NCBI RefSeq assembly: GCF_026230105.1
Contig: NC_079475.1
Location: 10,990,125 to 11,054,124, forward strand
Direction of reading: 5' to 3'
Length of the DNA stretch: 64,000 bases
Source of the DNA: Diorhabda sublineata
Lineage: Eukaryota > Arthropoda > Insecta > Coleoptera > Chrysomelidae
Below the pieces are notes generated by a model that made no database searches, had not been told where the DNA came from, and saw only the letters and a program-made list of their open reading frames with translations. The translations under genes and the position numbers were made by a program. Shown here in pieces: positions 1-13,400 of the stretch. Position 1 is the first letter of the stretch, and every line of letters begins with the position of its first letter.

Positions 1-61
1 GTGACCTTTTACAGGTTAATAACACAAAAGAAAAACTGTCAAGTTAATATGAAGAAGTCTT

Positions 62-180
62 GATTCAACAATCTTTTTACGTGAAAAAACAATCGAAGAA
101 ACCGAAGAAAAGTTACGTAAATATTATCCTGAAAGTGCTCCTTCCCATGGTATGATTAATTAGTGATTCCATGTATACAC
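62..180 (+). pseudogene. Mariner-like transposase helix-turn-helix fragment
   Basis: One plus frame reads FLREKTIEETEEKLRKYYP, then ESAPSHG, and stops soon after. The spacing and the ESAPS-turn resemble the start of mariner transposase DNA-binding helices. It is only about 35 residues, so the call is weak. Confidence 0.35.
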
Positions 181-536
181 GACAACATACCAGCAAGATT
201 TTCTTTTGTATATTCAAAAATTGTATATTTATATAACATCCATATAACATACATTTATATAAGTCATGTTCATACAAATTTTACAGTCAGGTATGTTTAT
301 AAACAATTCTTAAACGTTTTTAAGATTTTTTAAAAAAATCATTTTGAATTTGTTCGTCTCTTTTTGGGGTGCACATCTTCGAAGACAGTGCAGCGGCTCT
401 AATAGCTGCGCAAACCATAACTACTGAAACAAAGTTGATTCTGGAATGCGTCAAGACACTCACTGAGCAAGCTGGAAGAAAGGCGGTAGAGTTGCTCTAG
501 ATTATTGACATAAAGAACTACCTGGTGTAGCTTGGA

Positions 537-1060
537 GCCTGTCAACGGCTGACAAGACCAGAACCTGCAGGAGGAATTCCCTATTTGTGGTTTTGAGGAC
601 TGGACAGTTATTAGAAGCTGAAGCTTTTGAAAAGGGACAAAAACCAAGAGGCATAGCTACAAACTGGTAAAAAGCTTCATATGACACAAGGAAACAACAC
701 ACTATATGGTGATGCTTATAGCCTGTCAACCACTCACAAGACCAGAACCTGCAGTGGGAATTCCCTATTTGTGGATTTGAGGACTGGACAGTTATTAGAA
801 GCTGAATCTTTTGGAAAGAGACAAAAACCAAGAGGCATAGCTACAAACTGGTAAAAAGCTTCATATGACACAAGGAAACAACACACTATCTGATGATGCT
901 TATAGCCTGTCAACCACTCACAAGACCAGAACCTGCAGTGGGAATTCCCTATTTGTGGATTTGAGGACTGGACAGTTATTAGAAGCTGAATCTTTTGGAA
1001 AGAGACAAAAACCAAGAGGTATAGCTACAAACTGGTAAAAAGCTTCATATGCGAAAACCA
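537..1060. repeat. Tandem repeat, 184-bp unit, about 2.9 copies
   Basis: The segment GTCAAC..CT.ACAAGACCAGAACC recurs at 541, 725 and 909, exactly 184 bp apart. Copies 2 and 3 are nearly identical; copy 1 is more diverged. Similar minus-strand open frames in each copy are a by-product of the repeat. The unit is not recognised. Confidence 0.85.
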
Positions 1061-1400
1061 CCTATCAAATTTAATAGCGAAAATATTAGGAGAGGCTAAA
1101 AATATGGTGGTTCTAATCATATGACACAAGGAAACAACACAGGTAAGGTCAAGATTGGAAATGCCGCAACTGTTAAGCTCTTATTAAAGCATAAAGGATT
1201 TGATCTCGTGGAAAAGACTTCTTCCAAATCCAGCGACGCCCTAAGGATTCTTCAATTCTGAAAATCCAAAGCGATAGCGACAACGAGGACTACAAAGAAA
1301 TTATTCACATAACTAGGATCAACAAGGCTTTTCAAATTTTAATTATTTTTTTTTTAATATAATTAAGAAAATCAAAATTTATCTAATGATTTAAAAACGT
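1061..1400. other. Unassigned AT-rich flank with one coding-like stretch
   Basis: A plus frame at about 1138-1259 (GKVKIGNAATVKLLLKHKGF and onward) looks coding-like but is isolated and ends in a stop. It is probably the edge of an unidentified mobile element related to the adjacent 184-bp repeats. Nothing else was seen. Confidence 0.3.
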
Positions 1401-1467
1401 GAAATCAAAGATTATACGGAATGATGAAAGGGTTAAAATCATACTTCCAAATTATATCAAAATTCAC

Positions 1468-4400
1468 CTGTTCCTGTTTATGTTCCCTGAACTGTTCCTC
1501 GATCATTCTCTCTTCCTGCATTCTAAGCAATTGCTGTTCCAATCTTTTGTTTTCTAATTCCCTTTCTTTCATTTCTTGTTCTTCGCGCATCTGCTGCAGC
1601 CTCCTTTTTTCTTCGATTTGAAGTCGCAGTTCTCGTTGATACGCTTCTCTTTTAAGACGTTCCTGAAAAGTATCACCACTAAATTTTAACTTTTTATAAT
1701 AAAGGGAGGATGCTTACGTTACCACTTACCCTTTCTAATTCATCGGCACGGGATTCTCTATAAACAAATCCATCCGTAAAACTAGAACTATACAGGTCCG
1801 ACATCAGCCTTTCTAAAACATTAAATTCAAAATTACTTTTATAATATGTAGAATCAAACGGAACGATTGGAATTTTTTGTATTCATCCCTTTCGAAATTC
1901 AGTAAAAAAATTTTTAAGATACCTTGCAACATATTTTTTTGTAGCTCTAATAGAAAAAAATCTAGAAAATATTTTCAATACAATCAAATTCCCTTATCTG
2001 TAAAAAATGCGGCGTTTATCACCCCGCTTTCCACCCTCGTTGTCTAAAGATTATAGAAACCCAATAAGTCCTCCAGGAAACTGCCCCAATCACAGTAGAA
2101 AAACCCCAAACTCCCTACGACTTTTTAACAGACACCACCATCCCCACTTCTTGCGTGCTAGTAGCCAACACCTTGTTCCTCCCTTTTACAATTACAACTG
2201 TACCATACCTCCCACTGAAATATATCAGATAAAACCCCTTCCTGCCATACCAACCCTACACACTCTTCGTCGATTGTCGGAGTTGCAGGTTTTCCGTAGT
2301 TACCGTGCAACCTGGTGAACCGGTTTCTCAGCCAAATGGCCGACGATATGGAATAACGCAGCCGCAGCTTTTCAAAACAAACCGGAAGGAACCGTTTTTA
2401 CTTACAAGCTCTCTTTTCGATTACCTCTAAGCAAAAATTCTAAACCTTCGCTTTTCCTCTTCCAGAAAAGTTAGCAAACGCTCTAAACTCCACGCAATCA
2501 ACACAACTAATGCCACGCAGAGGAGCAATTCCTATATCAGGGCCCTCTTCAACAAAACCTCTTATTAAAATTTCCTTATCGTACCAAATTTTATCAAATT
2601 TATCTCAAGGATGAAAAGTTGGAAACTACAGGCCTAATGCCTACAACACGTTGAAGAAGAAGACGAAGAAGAAGAATCTCTCTCTCCCTCTAACACACTC
2701 TACTGCTGAAGTGATATTTCTTTAATTTGGCAATCCAGATCTCCAGACCTAACTTGCTTAGATTTTAAATTATGGGGTCGAATAAAAGATTTCGTGCAAA
2801 TCAATAGACCCCCGATATGAGATGATATGATCGAAAGAATACCATAGGTCATTCGAAGTATTTAAATGGCGGAAATTGAAACTGCTGTCCTAACGACCCT
2901 TTAGCGATTGATTTTATGTATAGAAAATGATGAACGGCATTTTGAACATGATTAAATGCTGGATACACAGAAAAAAATTAGACGAAGTACCTCCACGTAA
3001 AAAACTCTCGTTACGTACAGTCACTATGTAAAAAAATGCACTATCAAAAACAATCGATTCACAAAAATAAAAAAGGGTTATTACAATTAACGTGATATTT
3101 ACCTCTGGGGCTTCCTGTTTTTTTATTTGATAAAATGCTTCTGGGCTTGTCCATTTCACTCTTTAATAAGGCATTTTGAGCACTAGTTAATCTTTGATCT
3201 ACTCTAAACGGCGATAGATTTCTATTTTTTTTCATATAATAATCCTCGTTTAAAGAGTTAGAGCTCAGCTCCTTCTCTGGAGTTCTTTGACATCGCAAAT
3301 CATACTGAAGCTAAAAATGAATGAATATGTATATTCAATATACACCGTGTTCTTGAAAAAAAAATGTACCAGTTAAGAAAATGATGGTAATCGAAATCTA
3401 CACAAAGTAACTGCGAATTATTTAGTCGTTGAATATTATTTTTGTTAATATATAAAAAGGTCGAAGGATCTGATCGATACATTTCGGCAAAACTTTAGTG
3501 CTTCATGAAAATATGTTTATAAAAAATAAATTGATTTAATATGATTAATTGCAAAAAGACCAAATGGAAAGGTGGTGAATATTCTTCAAAGAATTCCTAT
3601 AAAAAACGAAATTGAACGAGAAATAGAAGATAACAAATAAAATGACGCAAATAACGAAGAGGAAATCATATTAGAAAAGTTACAGAATGCAGTAGGTAAA
3701 GCCAAAAACAGGAGCAACGTACCAATCTCAAATTTCTCGTTAAATTGTTTCAAAAGTGGTTCAAGCGCCCTGTAACTTTTTCAACTCCGAAAACAGTGAC
3801 CAAAATCAACCAAATTGTGCGTTCAGATCGTCGTATGAGCATCCGGATGATTGCCGAAGCTGGAAACACCGATAAAGAAACGACTAGCAAAAATTTACAC
3901 GAGGAATTACACATGACAAAAGTCGGTGCCAAAAAATCTGACTTCTGACCAAAAGCTCTTGCGTCAACGGGTCTACTCAGGTTTCCTTGAAAGGTTAGAA
4001 AAAGATCCGAGACTGATGAAAAACGTTATTACTTGCGACGAAACGAAAATCTGCTTTGAAAGGGACCATATTTAAGTCGATGGAAGCGGTAAAGCATAAA
4101 ACGGCAGAGCTCCTAAAGGCACTTGCCAAAGAAGACGTCCAGCACTGCTTCGATCAATGGAAAAAACGTATGGAAAGGTGAGCGGCGCACCAAGACATGA
4201 TAAAGTGACAAACGAAATGATTAACGCGTTATCGGAAAAGACTATGAAGTACTTACAACATCTAATGAATAATATAGTGAAAACTTTGACAGCCCAAAAA
4301 GACTAATATCCATATAATTGTTTATACATTCCAACAGGAATAATAATCTCTCAATAAAGAGCTCTTCGACTCTTTTCATGTGGTGAGTTAGTCCATGTTC

Positions 4401-7400
4401 TATTCATTTTCTTTTTAAACTAAAATTCCTTGCATGTTATGGCTTCTTCTATTATTTTCTCCCCTTTTTCCTGTTCTGATCATTTATTAATTGTCTTTCC
4501 CGTTGGCTTTTTGGTCTTCCTTATGGCCGGTTTCCTAAGGGTTTTCATTCTGTTATTCTTTTAACTTCCCTATTATTTTTCAATCGTTTTATGCGTCCTA
4601 TCAATCTTATTCGCTACGATTTTATAAATCTGGCGATAATTTCTTCATTTAAGGTTTTTTTTTAAATTTCAGTGTTCATAAGGATTCTATATTGTCCGTC
4701 ATCCAATTACTAAGATGGAAATTCAGCCATGGAGTATTTGCAATGTTTTTGTTCTACTTGAGTGAAAGCTGATTTGAAATGTTGTGATTTATGTAATAAA
4801 ACAGATCCAATAAATGACGATGAAACAGTTGATGAATCATGTCCGAATTTTTTGATTAACCTTTTTATCTTGAACAAAAAAAAATTATGATTCACAAGAT
4901 TGGCCGATAAATGTTTCCATCTGCTTTGTAAATTATCTTCATATTTTTATTTAGAATGTAACACCGGTTTCTTATTTTTTAATAACTTTTTCGTATTTAA
5001 TAACTTCTGTTCATCTTATATATTAAAAAAAATTTTTTTCAAGGAAAGGTATTGATGCACAGATCAACCATCGGATTTCATCTAATTTTCACCATTCTCA
5101 AGTTATACTCAAATGCGATTTCCCCCTGTACATTACTTATGGGAGTTTTTCACATACACACGTTCTATCTTCAATATCTCAGGTTCTATTCAAGATAGAG
5201 GTTTTGGTTTAAGAACACTCGCTGAAACACCTCCTTTCTTTTGAGTTTTTCAACACTTAAATCGGTTGAGTTGGAGAGGAGCTAGGCGCGGACATTCAAT
5301 GTGGATTTTTGTAGATTTTTGGCAATTTTTCTACATTCAAAGATCTATATCTCAGGTTCTAATATAGCTACAGAGTTCGTTCTTTTCTATTATAATGATT
5401 TCTGATACTTGTTTAATGGATTCGATGCGAATGAAGCCGCGGGTAAAAGCTAGTTACTATTTATAATAATTGGAAGAAACTTTTTACATGAAAAAAATGT
5501 TAAGATTCGTATTTGACAAGTTCAATTACACAAAAAAACAAAGATTCATTTATCCCGTTACGAAAAACGCTGTGTACTACATCGACATCTTTTTTTTTTA
5601 AAGGAAAATTAAGTGCTGAAATTTTCTAAAAAACTTCCTTAAACTATGTACTTTCAGATTGTATATGTAATGATGGATAATTAAAAACTAAAAACTTTGT
5701 TACTAAACTTTTTCATTTTAATGTGCGAAGTCATAATACCATCAAAAAAAATTTCCAAAATTTCCCACTCGGCCGGAAAATGCTTTAAAAACTTTAGATA
5801 GCTTTTGATACTTTACCAAATAGTTGAGAAATATGCTATTAAATTTTCATAAAGAAATATTGAATTTTCGTTGCCTTTTCGCGAGTTGAACGCAAACAAT
5901 GTTGTTTATCGGAAATTTCTTTTAATTTTCGATTTTGAAAAGGTAGTAGAAAAAAAGTAGTTTTCTCCAAATGAATCACTACCAAGTACTACAAGTTCAC
6001 ATTCGGAAAAAGCGTTTTTGTGAGGTGTATACGCGGAATTGTTTATTTTGAAGTGTCGAAACTTATACAAACCGTTAATGCAGATTTTTATTATGAAAAA
6101 TTGGATCTTAAAGTAGCCGGTTGTAAACAGGAAAGTTATTATTGTACGGTGATTGTGTCCATTCTACTTTTCTTCATTCTGATCGCCACAATATTGTTTT
6201 GGTAGGAAAAAAATTAAAAATTTTATTGATATTCAAAGATAATTTACTCGAAAACCAATTGGTTTTTAAATGATTCTATCGGGGTACTGTCGCATCAACA
6301 AACACCTAAAGACGCTGGACCTAGCAGATAATGCGACGTGCAGATTTTGTTGCACAAAGGACGAAACTTCTATCCACATTCCCTCGTGTGAAACACTAAA
6401 GAATTCCAGAGCACTACACCAGGGAGCACTTGAAATAGAAGACGAAGGTAATTAAACCCATTCCACATTCTAGACTTTTTAGACAGAGTGGGATTAATGG
6501 ATTAAACACGGAAAAATTCTTTCGTTTGAATTTAAGGAAGTGACGTTACTTTCCGGTCCTGTTTTATATCTAGTATAATCTAGTTTTCCTCAGGATGTGG
6601 ATATACATTTTTTTGTTCGTAATAAGGATATTGAAAGACATCGTGAGAAACGCAGGACTACCAAATAAGAACATTATAACAGATGTAATACAGAGAGTAG
6701 CGTACGCAGATGATGTAACGATCATAGCAAATGGACAGGGGGAATTAATAAAATCGATCAACAAATTAGAAGAAGAAGCAAGAAATTACGGACTGGAAAA
6801 TCAATTTTGAAACAGTATCGACTTTTAACTATCTAGAAATAACGTTGGGACAAACAACCAGAGAGAGAGAGGATACAAAAAGGCTATGGAAGAAACAAAA
6901 ACCTATTAAAAAACAAAAACATAACCAAACAAAACAAAAATATACAAAACCCTAAAAGACCAGTAATCACGTATACGATGGAAACAACAGTAATCAACAA
7001 AAGGGAAGAAGAAGAACTTAAAAGAACCGAGAGAAAGTTAATGAGAACTGGAACGTGTCCAAGCACAGGAGGGAGAAAAGAACAAATAAAAACGAAGAAC
7101 GAGATAAAGAGCTGGAGAAAATATAGTGAGAGACATAAAAGCACAAAGACTCAACTGGGCCGGGCACATAATGAGAAGAAAACCAACTGAAATCATCAAT
7201 CAAATAACGCAATGAACCCCATTGTGGCCAAAGAGAAGAGGTAGGCCGAGAAAGACTTGGAGAAACGAAATAAAGGAGGACATAAGAACACTTGATATAG
7301 AGAACTGGAGGGCAAAATGCCGGAACCGAAAAGAATGAAAAATAATAACAAAAGCAGCCAAAACAAACGACAAACTATAAAGAAAATAATAATTAGAAAA

Positions 7401-10400
7401 CGATGAATAATCCACCTCAAATAAAAGGATTTAAGCGCAAAAGGGATTGAAAGGCTTGATGATGATGATGAAGGATACTGATTCACTAATATTTGTTGTT
7501 AATATTGCTTCAACATCTGATAAGATTTTCTCTTCGTCAATGTAGATCATCGCTTCTCAACCTTTTTGGCAGACGATCGAAAATATAAATTTGTTTAAAG
7601 TCACGAAAAACCTTAATTCAATTGAAGAAAACGATTTTACTTTCAGGTAAACAATGGTAGCAGGACGAATAAGTTTCTCAGTAGAAAGTAATGATCATAC
7701 CAGGAGTTAGATGAAAAGTTAGTAATGATCCAAATATATACACGTGCTTATCATTTATATGTACTTACTAATTGAATTTTGATATTTTGAATATCAGTTT
7801 GAACACTTTTTTCAAATCGTTTGTTTTCCAAATATTTGGTATTATTATAATTAGCAGAATTGTCTCGATTAGATACCATACAGTTTGTAAGTTTTTTCAC
7901 ACTTTCCTGTTGCTGAAAGAATAAACTTTCATTCATTAACCCATCCAAATAGTCGGTTTCAAATTTCAGATTTAATGATATATGATTCATGACTATATAC
8001 AGTAAAAACTTTTGAATGGTAGGTTCGTTCCAAACCATCAAAGAACCGTCCTTTGTACGGTGACGATTCTGCGCAATAGATATTACGCGTTCTAACCGAC
8101 TGATGCTTTCTTTGGATTTTTGGCTGATAGCAAGTGTTGTTTTAAAAACCGGGCATAGCCGGATGTTGCGCGAAAATATCAGGTTTGTCCCAACCTGCTT
8201 ATCTGGAACGCTTATTAGAAGCTTTTGAATGGTAGGTTCGTTCCAAACCATCAAAGAACCGTCCTTTGTACGGTGATAATTCTGCGCAATAGATATTACG
8301 CGTTCCAAACGATTGATGTTTTCTTTGGATACTTGGCTGATAGCAAGTGTTGTTTCAAGAACCGCGCATAGCCGGATGTTGCGCGAAAATATCAGGTTGG
8401 CTCGAACATGCTTATCTGGATCGCTTATTAAAAGTTTTTAAATGGTAGGTTCGTTTCAAACTTTCAATGAACCGCCTTCGGTACGGTGATAATTCTGCGC
8501 AATAAATATTACGCGTTCCAGCCGACTGATGGTTTCTTTGGTTACTTGGCTGAGAGCAAGTGTTGTTTCAAGAACCGCGCATAGCCGGATGTTGCGCGAA
8601 AATATCAGGTTGGCTCGAACATGCTTATCTGGAACGCGTATTAGAAGCTTTTTAATGGTAGGTTCGTTCCAAACAATCAAAGAATCGCCTTCGGTACGGT
8701 GATAAATCTGCGCAATAGATATTAGGCGTTCCAACCGATTGATGCTTTCTTTGGTTACTTGGTTGTTAGCAAGTGTTGTTTCAAGAACCGCGCATAGCCG
8801 GATGTTGCGCGAAAATATCAGGTTGGCTCGAACATGCTTATCTGGATCGCTTATTAAAAGTTTTTAAATGGTAGGTTCGTTTCAAACTTTCAATGAACCG
8901 CCTTCGGTACGGTGATAATTCTGCGCAATAAATATTACGCGTTCCAGCCGACTGATGGTTTCTTTGGTTACTTGGCTGAGAGCAAGTGTTGTTTCAAGAA
9001 CCGCGCATAGCCGGATGTTGCGCGAAAATATCAGGTTGGCTCGAACATGCTTATCTGGAACGCGTATTAGAAGCTTTTTAATGGTAGGTTCGTTCCAAAC
9101 AATCAAAGAATCGCCTTCGGTACGGTGATAAATCTGCGCAATAGATATTAGGCGTTCCAACCGATTGATGCTTTCTTTGGTTACTTGGTTGTTAGCAAGT
9201 GTTGTTTCAAGAACCGCGCATAGCCGGATGTTGCGCGAAAATATCAGGTTTGTTCCAACATGCTAATCTGGACCGCTCTTAGAACGCTTATTAAAAGCCA
9301 TTAAATGGCAATCTTCGGTTATGCACGGTTCTTGTAACAATTGAAAGAACCGCCCCGGAAACGGTTCACAAACGATGCCTAAGTTGGGTTTTTTGATGGA
9401 TTCCGTAACCGTTCCAAGAGCTGTTGAGATTAGCAGGATGGAACAAACATAAAGGTCTGTTCTCAAAGTAGTAGAACTCAAAATATTTGTTCATAAAAAT
9501 AGTAAAAACCTGTCATATCGCTATCCGGTTAGCCTTTTGCTCCTCTGACAACGCTTTTCTCAATGCTAAGTTTTCTGTCACGATCTGAAAAACTAGTGTT
9601 TGAAGAATGCTTAATTCATCAGCGATCATTCTGATACTCGTTTTATAATCACTGTTCACTCGAGACACATTTTCGCTGGTCGAAGGGCGGTCGTCGTCTT
9701 CCACTTTTTCCTTATCTTCTCCGAACGGATTATGCCACTCAAAAACACCAGATCTAACCATGGCAGCATCATCGTAGCCCTCTTTAATAATGTCCCAAGT
9801 CTCTTTGACCGTTTTACAGCGCTGTCCACAAAATTTCAGCGCGTATCGCTGCTCTAGTAAACGTTTCGTTATTCTCCGTGACGAGGCCTTTCGACAGTGA
9901 TTCGTAGTACAAATGATTTGCTTTTTTCGCCGAGAGCCGATTTTTTCCCGCGTTCCCAATATCTTCTCGGATCGTGCGCGCATTCTATTACAAAATTACG
10001 ATAAAATAAAAAGGCTCAGGATCACGCATCCAGATAAATTATACGATAAACATCCGCCATATTCTCCAGATTTGACCTCCATTGATTACAGGACGTTTCC
10101 AAAATGGAAAGGGCGTAATTTTCTTCAGATAATGAAGTCATATGTGAAGATGTTTTTTTTTGAGATGCCAGAACATCGATGGTAGAAATGTGTTAACCTT
10201 AATGAAGACTTTATTCAAAAATAAAAATGATTTTTTTGGCAATATATTTTTAGTAGGTAGTGGAGCAAAAGGATCATTCCCCCCCAAGGGAAAAATACAT
10301 TTAATTGTTTGAGCACAATAAGGTTGATTGTGATGTGGAATTTGAACTACTTACCTTTGCAATATGCGTCAAATAGTCAGCTCTTTGTTTCTGTAAAAAG

Positions 10401-13400
10401 TAATTTCTTCTTTGATCATATTCTCCAAAGCCTAAATATGGAGCGGCAGTGACTCTTATTTGCGGATTGTTAGGGCTGTACTCGCCATAACGCAACATTG
10501 TACCTTGAACGCAATCATTCTGCAATAGTAATTAAAATTATCAGAACAAATACTTTTGTTCATAGAGAAAATATATTTTTTTATTATGCGGAACGATAGT
10601 TGTCCGGTTAGAAAATTGTAAGAAGTTTTGAATCATATGAGCGGTAAAAGTAGACGAGATTGAGTCAATCTATGCAATTGAAAAACGTGTTCAGTTCAAT
10701 CTAGAGAGGAACTATCGCCAATAGGAGATCATCATCCTGTCCGATAGTAGCAGCTACAGAACAATAGAAAAAGTACTGGAAAAGAAGTTAGATAGGAGCA
10801 AAACCAATTATTGGGATAACCTATAGGGGCTGAGACAGGCAAAGACTCTTCTGGGAAACTATAACCAGAGTAGGTCTGCTGAATGTATCAACCTAAGTAA
10901 GAAAAATCTACGAATACTAACAGGAGTTCTATCGGGCCACTGTTGCCTCAACAAACACCTGGAGACGCTAGACCTAGCAGATAATGCGACGTGCAGATTT
11001 TGTAGCACATAGGACGAAGCCTCTATCCACATTCTCTCGAAATGTGAAACACCAACACCACTACCATTCCACATTTTAGACTTTTTAAAGAGTGGGATTG
11101 ATGGATAGGCTGTAAACACTGGCTTTTCCAGTATCGCAGCAAGAAAGAGGGACATAATAGATCCCTTGAGTCGCAGAGTATACGAGACCCCTAATCCATC
11201 CATACATACAGTAAACTGAGCCATAACAACTGACAACGTCGCATATGTACCTGTACTCACGCTTGTTTTTGTGGAGAGACCGTTCCATCCGCAGGCAAGG
11301 TCATGGCGTCGGTTTTTTGAGAAGCGCGTGGGATAATTTTTATTGACAATCTTGAAAAAGGAGAAAAAAACGACTGCAACGTTTGAGCGACGAAATTAAG
11401 CCTAAATGGTCACATTTGGCTAAGAAGAAAGTGTCGTTTCATTATAACAATGCACCAGCTCACACATCCGTTATCACAAAGACCAAAATTAATGAAATAA
11501 AGTTTGAATGACTACCCCATGCACCCTATTCGCTTATCAGCCCTATCGGATTAGTTTCTCTTCCCAGACTTGAAAAAATGGCTTGGTGTTCAAAGATTTT
11601 CCAAGAATAAAGAGGTGATGTCTATTTTGAGAAACTTGACGATTCTTTTTATTATAAAAAGAGTATCGAACTTATAGAACATCGCTGGAAAAAGTGTATT
11701 GGGCTAAAAAGAGATTACGTTGAAAAATACATTTTTTCGAAATTTTCTTTGTTGTGTCAGGTACTTCTCCTCGTACAATATCTAGTTGGATTCTGGATTA
11801 AATGCTTCATGATTCTTTTTCGCTTTTCTCTTCATTTATTCTTGGTAAAATCGATCTGGATATCACCCAATCACTTCTGTTTGACCTGTGTCAATAATAA
11901 CTTTTAACAATTCCATCGGTAATCACTGTCCTCCTCCATCCTTTTAGGATCTATCTGCTTTAGAGTTCTTCTCCCCTTCATAGTGTCCAGATACCCAGCA
12001 GAGGCCTAATTTCGTGTCATGAACCCAGGAGGATATCAATCAATTCAACAAAGTAGCCGTGAATGCCAAAAAATCTTGAGGAAGAAGCATGAAATTTGCA
12101 CAAATGTTTCTTGAAAGACGTAAATGTGCACTAAGAAGTTATTTTGAAGAATTCAACTGCTTTATATTTGGTAGTAATGGTGATTAAAATATACTTACCT
12201 ACTAATTTTCCAAAACTTTGAATCTTTACCAAAAATGATTAGACATAAACTATGAATACATAAACTATCAAAAAATCCGCGATAAAAACCTATTTCATAT
12301 ATAAATATGCAGAAGATTGTAAAAAAAATTCTAATTTCCAGTGCAGTTTGAAATTTACCTATGGAAACACTATCCACTAAAATGTTTTCACAAATTTTTC
12401 GTACACTCCTACAACACCCACTATTGTTTGCGTTCGTTAAATACAGAGTTCTTCATGGATGGATACCCGAAGTGTTCAGTCATTGGTTAAAAATAATTCC
12501 TTTGAAACAATGAGTAAGATGGGTATGGTCCCATTGATAATATATATAATGAACAGTATAGAAAAAATAAATCAAAACAATTTTTTTTATTTGAAATTCA
12601 ATAAAAAATGAAATTTTTTACGTAAAATTGATGCAAAAAGGAAGTCCACCGTTGTATTACTCATTGCAAGAACGCAGCTATTTGGAGGAACGCGGGAGAT
12701 ATGTCAATCGGAGACTGTACCGCGTAGAATATTCCGTAGGCAGGTACTCGATTCATTAAAAAATTGGTTAAGGAGTTTGAAGGGACCAAGTCAACACTGG
12801 ATAAACCGAAACCCGGGTATCTAAGGTCTTCTAGAACGGTCGAAAACGTAGACCATGCTACACGGTCAGTTCGGAAACATGCTGTTGCTTCAAACATACA
12901 TAGATCGATTGAAAAATTGATTGAGGAGTTTGAAGAGACCAAATCAACACTGGTTGAACAGAAACCCGGGCATCTAAGGTCTTCTAAAACGTATACCGTG
13001 CTACACGGTCTGTTCGGGAACGTGCTGTTGCTTCAAACGTACAAAGATTGATTAAAAAATTGGTTGGGGAGTTTGAAGAGACCAAGTCAACACTGGATAA
13101 ACCGAAACCCGAGTATCTAAGGTCTTCTAGAACGGTCGAAAACGTAGACCATGCTACACGGTCAGTTCGGAAACATGCTGTTGCTTCAAACATACATAGA
13201 TCGATTGAAAAATTGATTGAGGAGTTTGAAGAGACCAAATCAACACTGGTTGAACAGAAACCCGGGCATCTAAGGTCTTCTAAAACGTATACCGTGCTAC
13301 ACGGTCTGTTCGGGAACGTGCTGTTGCTTCAAACGTACAAAGATTGATTAAAAAATTGGTTGGGGAGTTTGAAGAGACCAAGTCAACACTGGATAAACCG

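Noticed and set aside
2007..2318. 103-aa proline-rich protein gene
   Set aside because: No conserved domain or splice support; inside an intron beside transposon debris.
8456..9160. Two identical 92-aa minus frames as duplicated genes
   Set aside because: They lie entirely within the 213-bp satellite and overlap unit borders.
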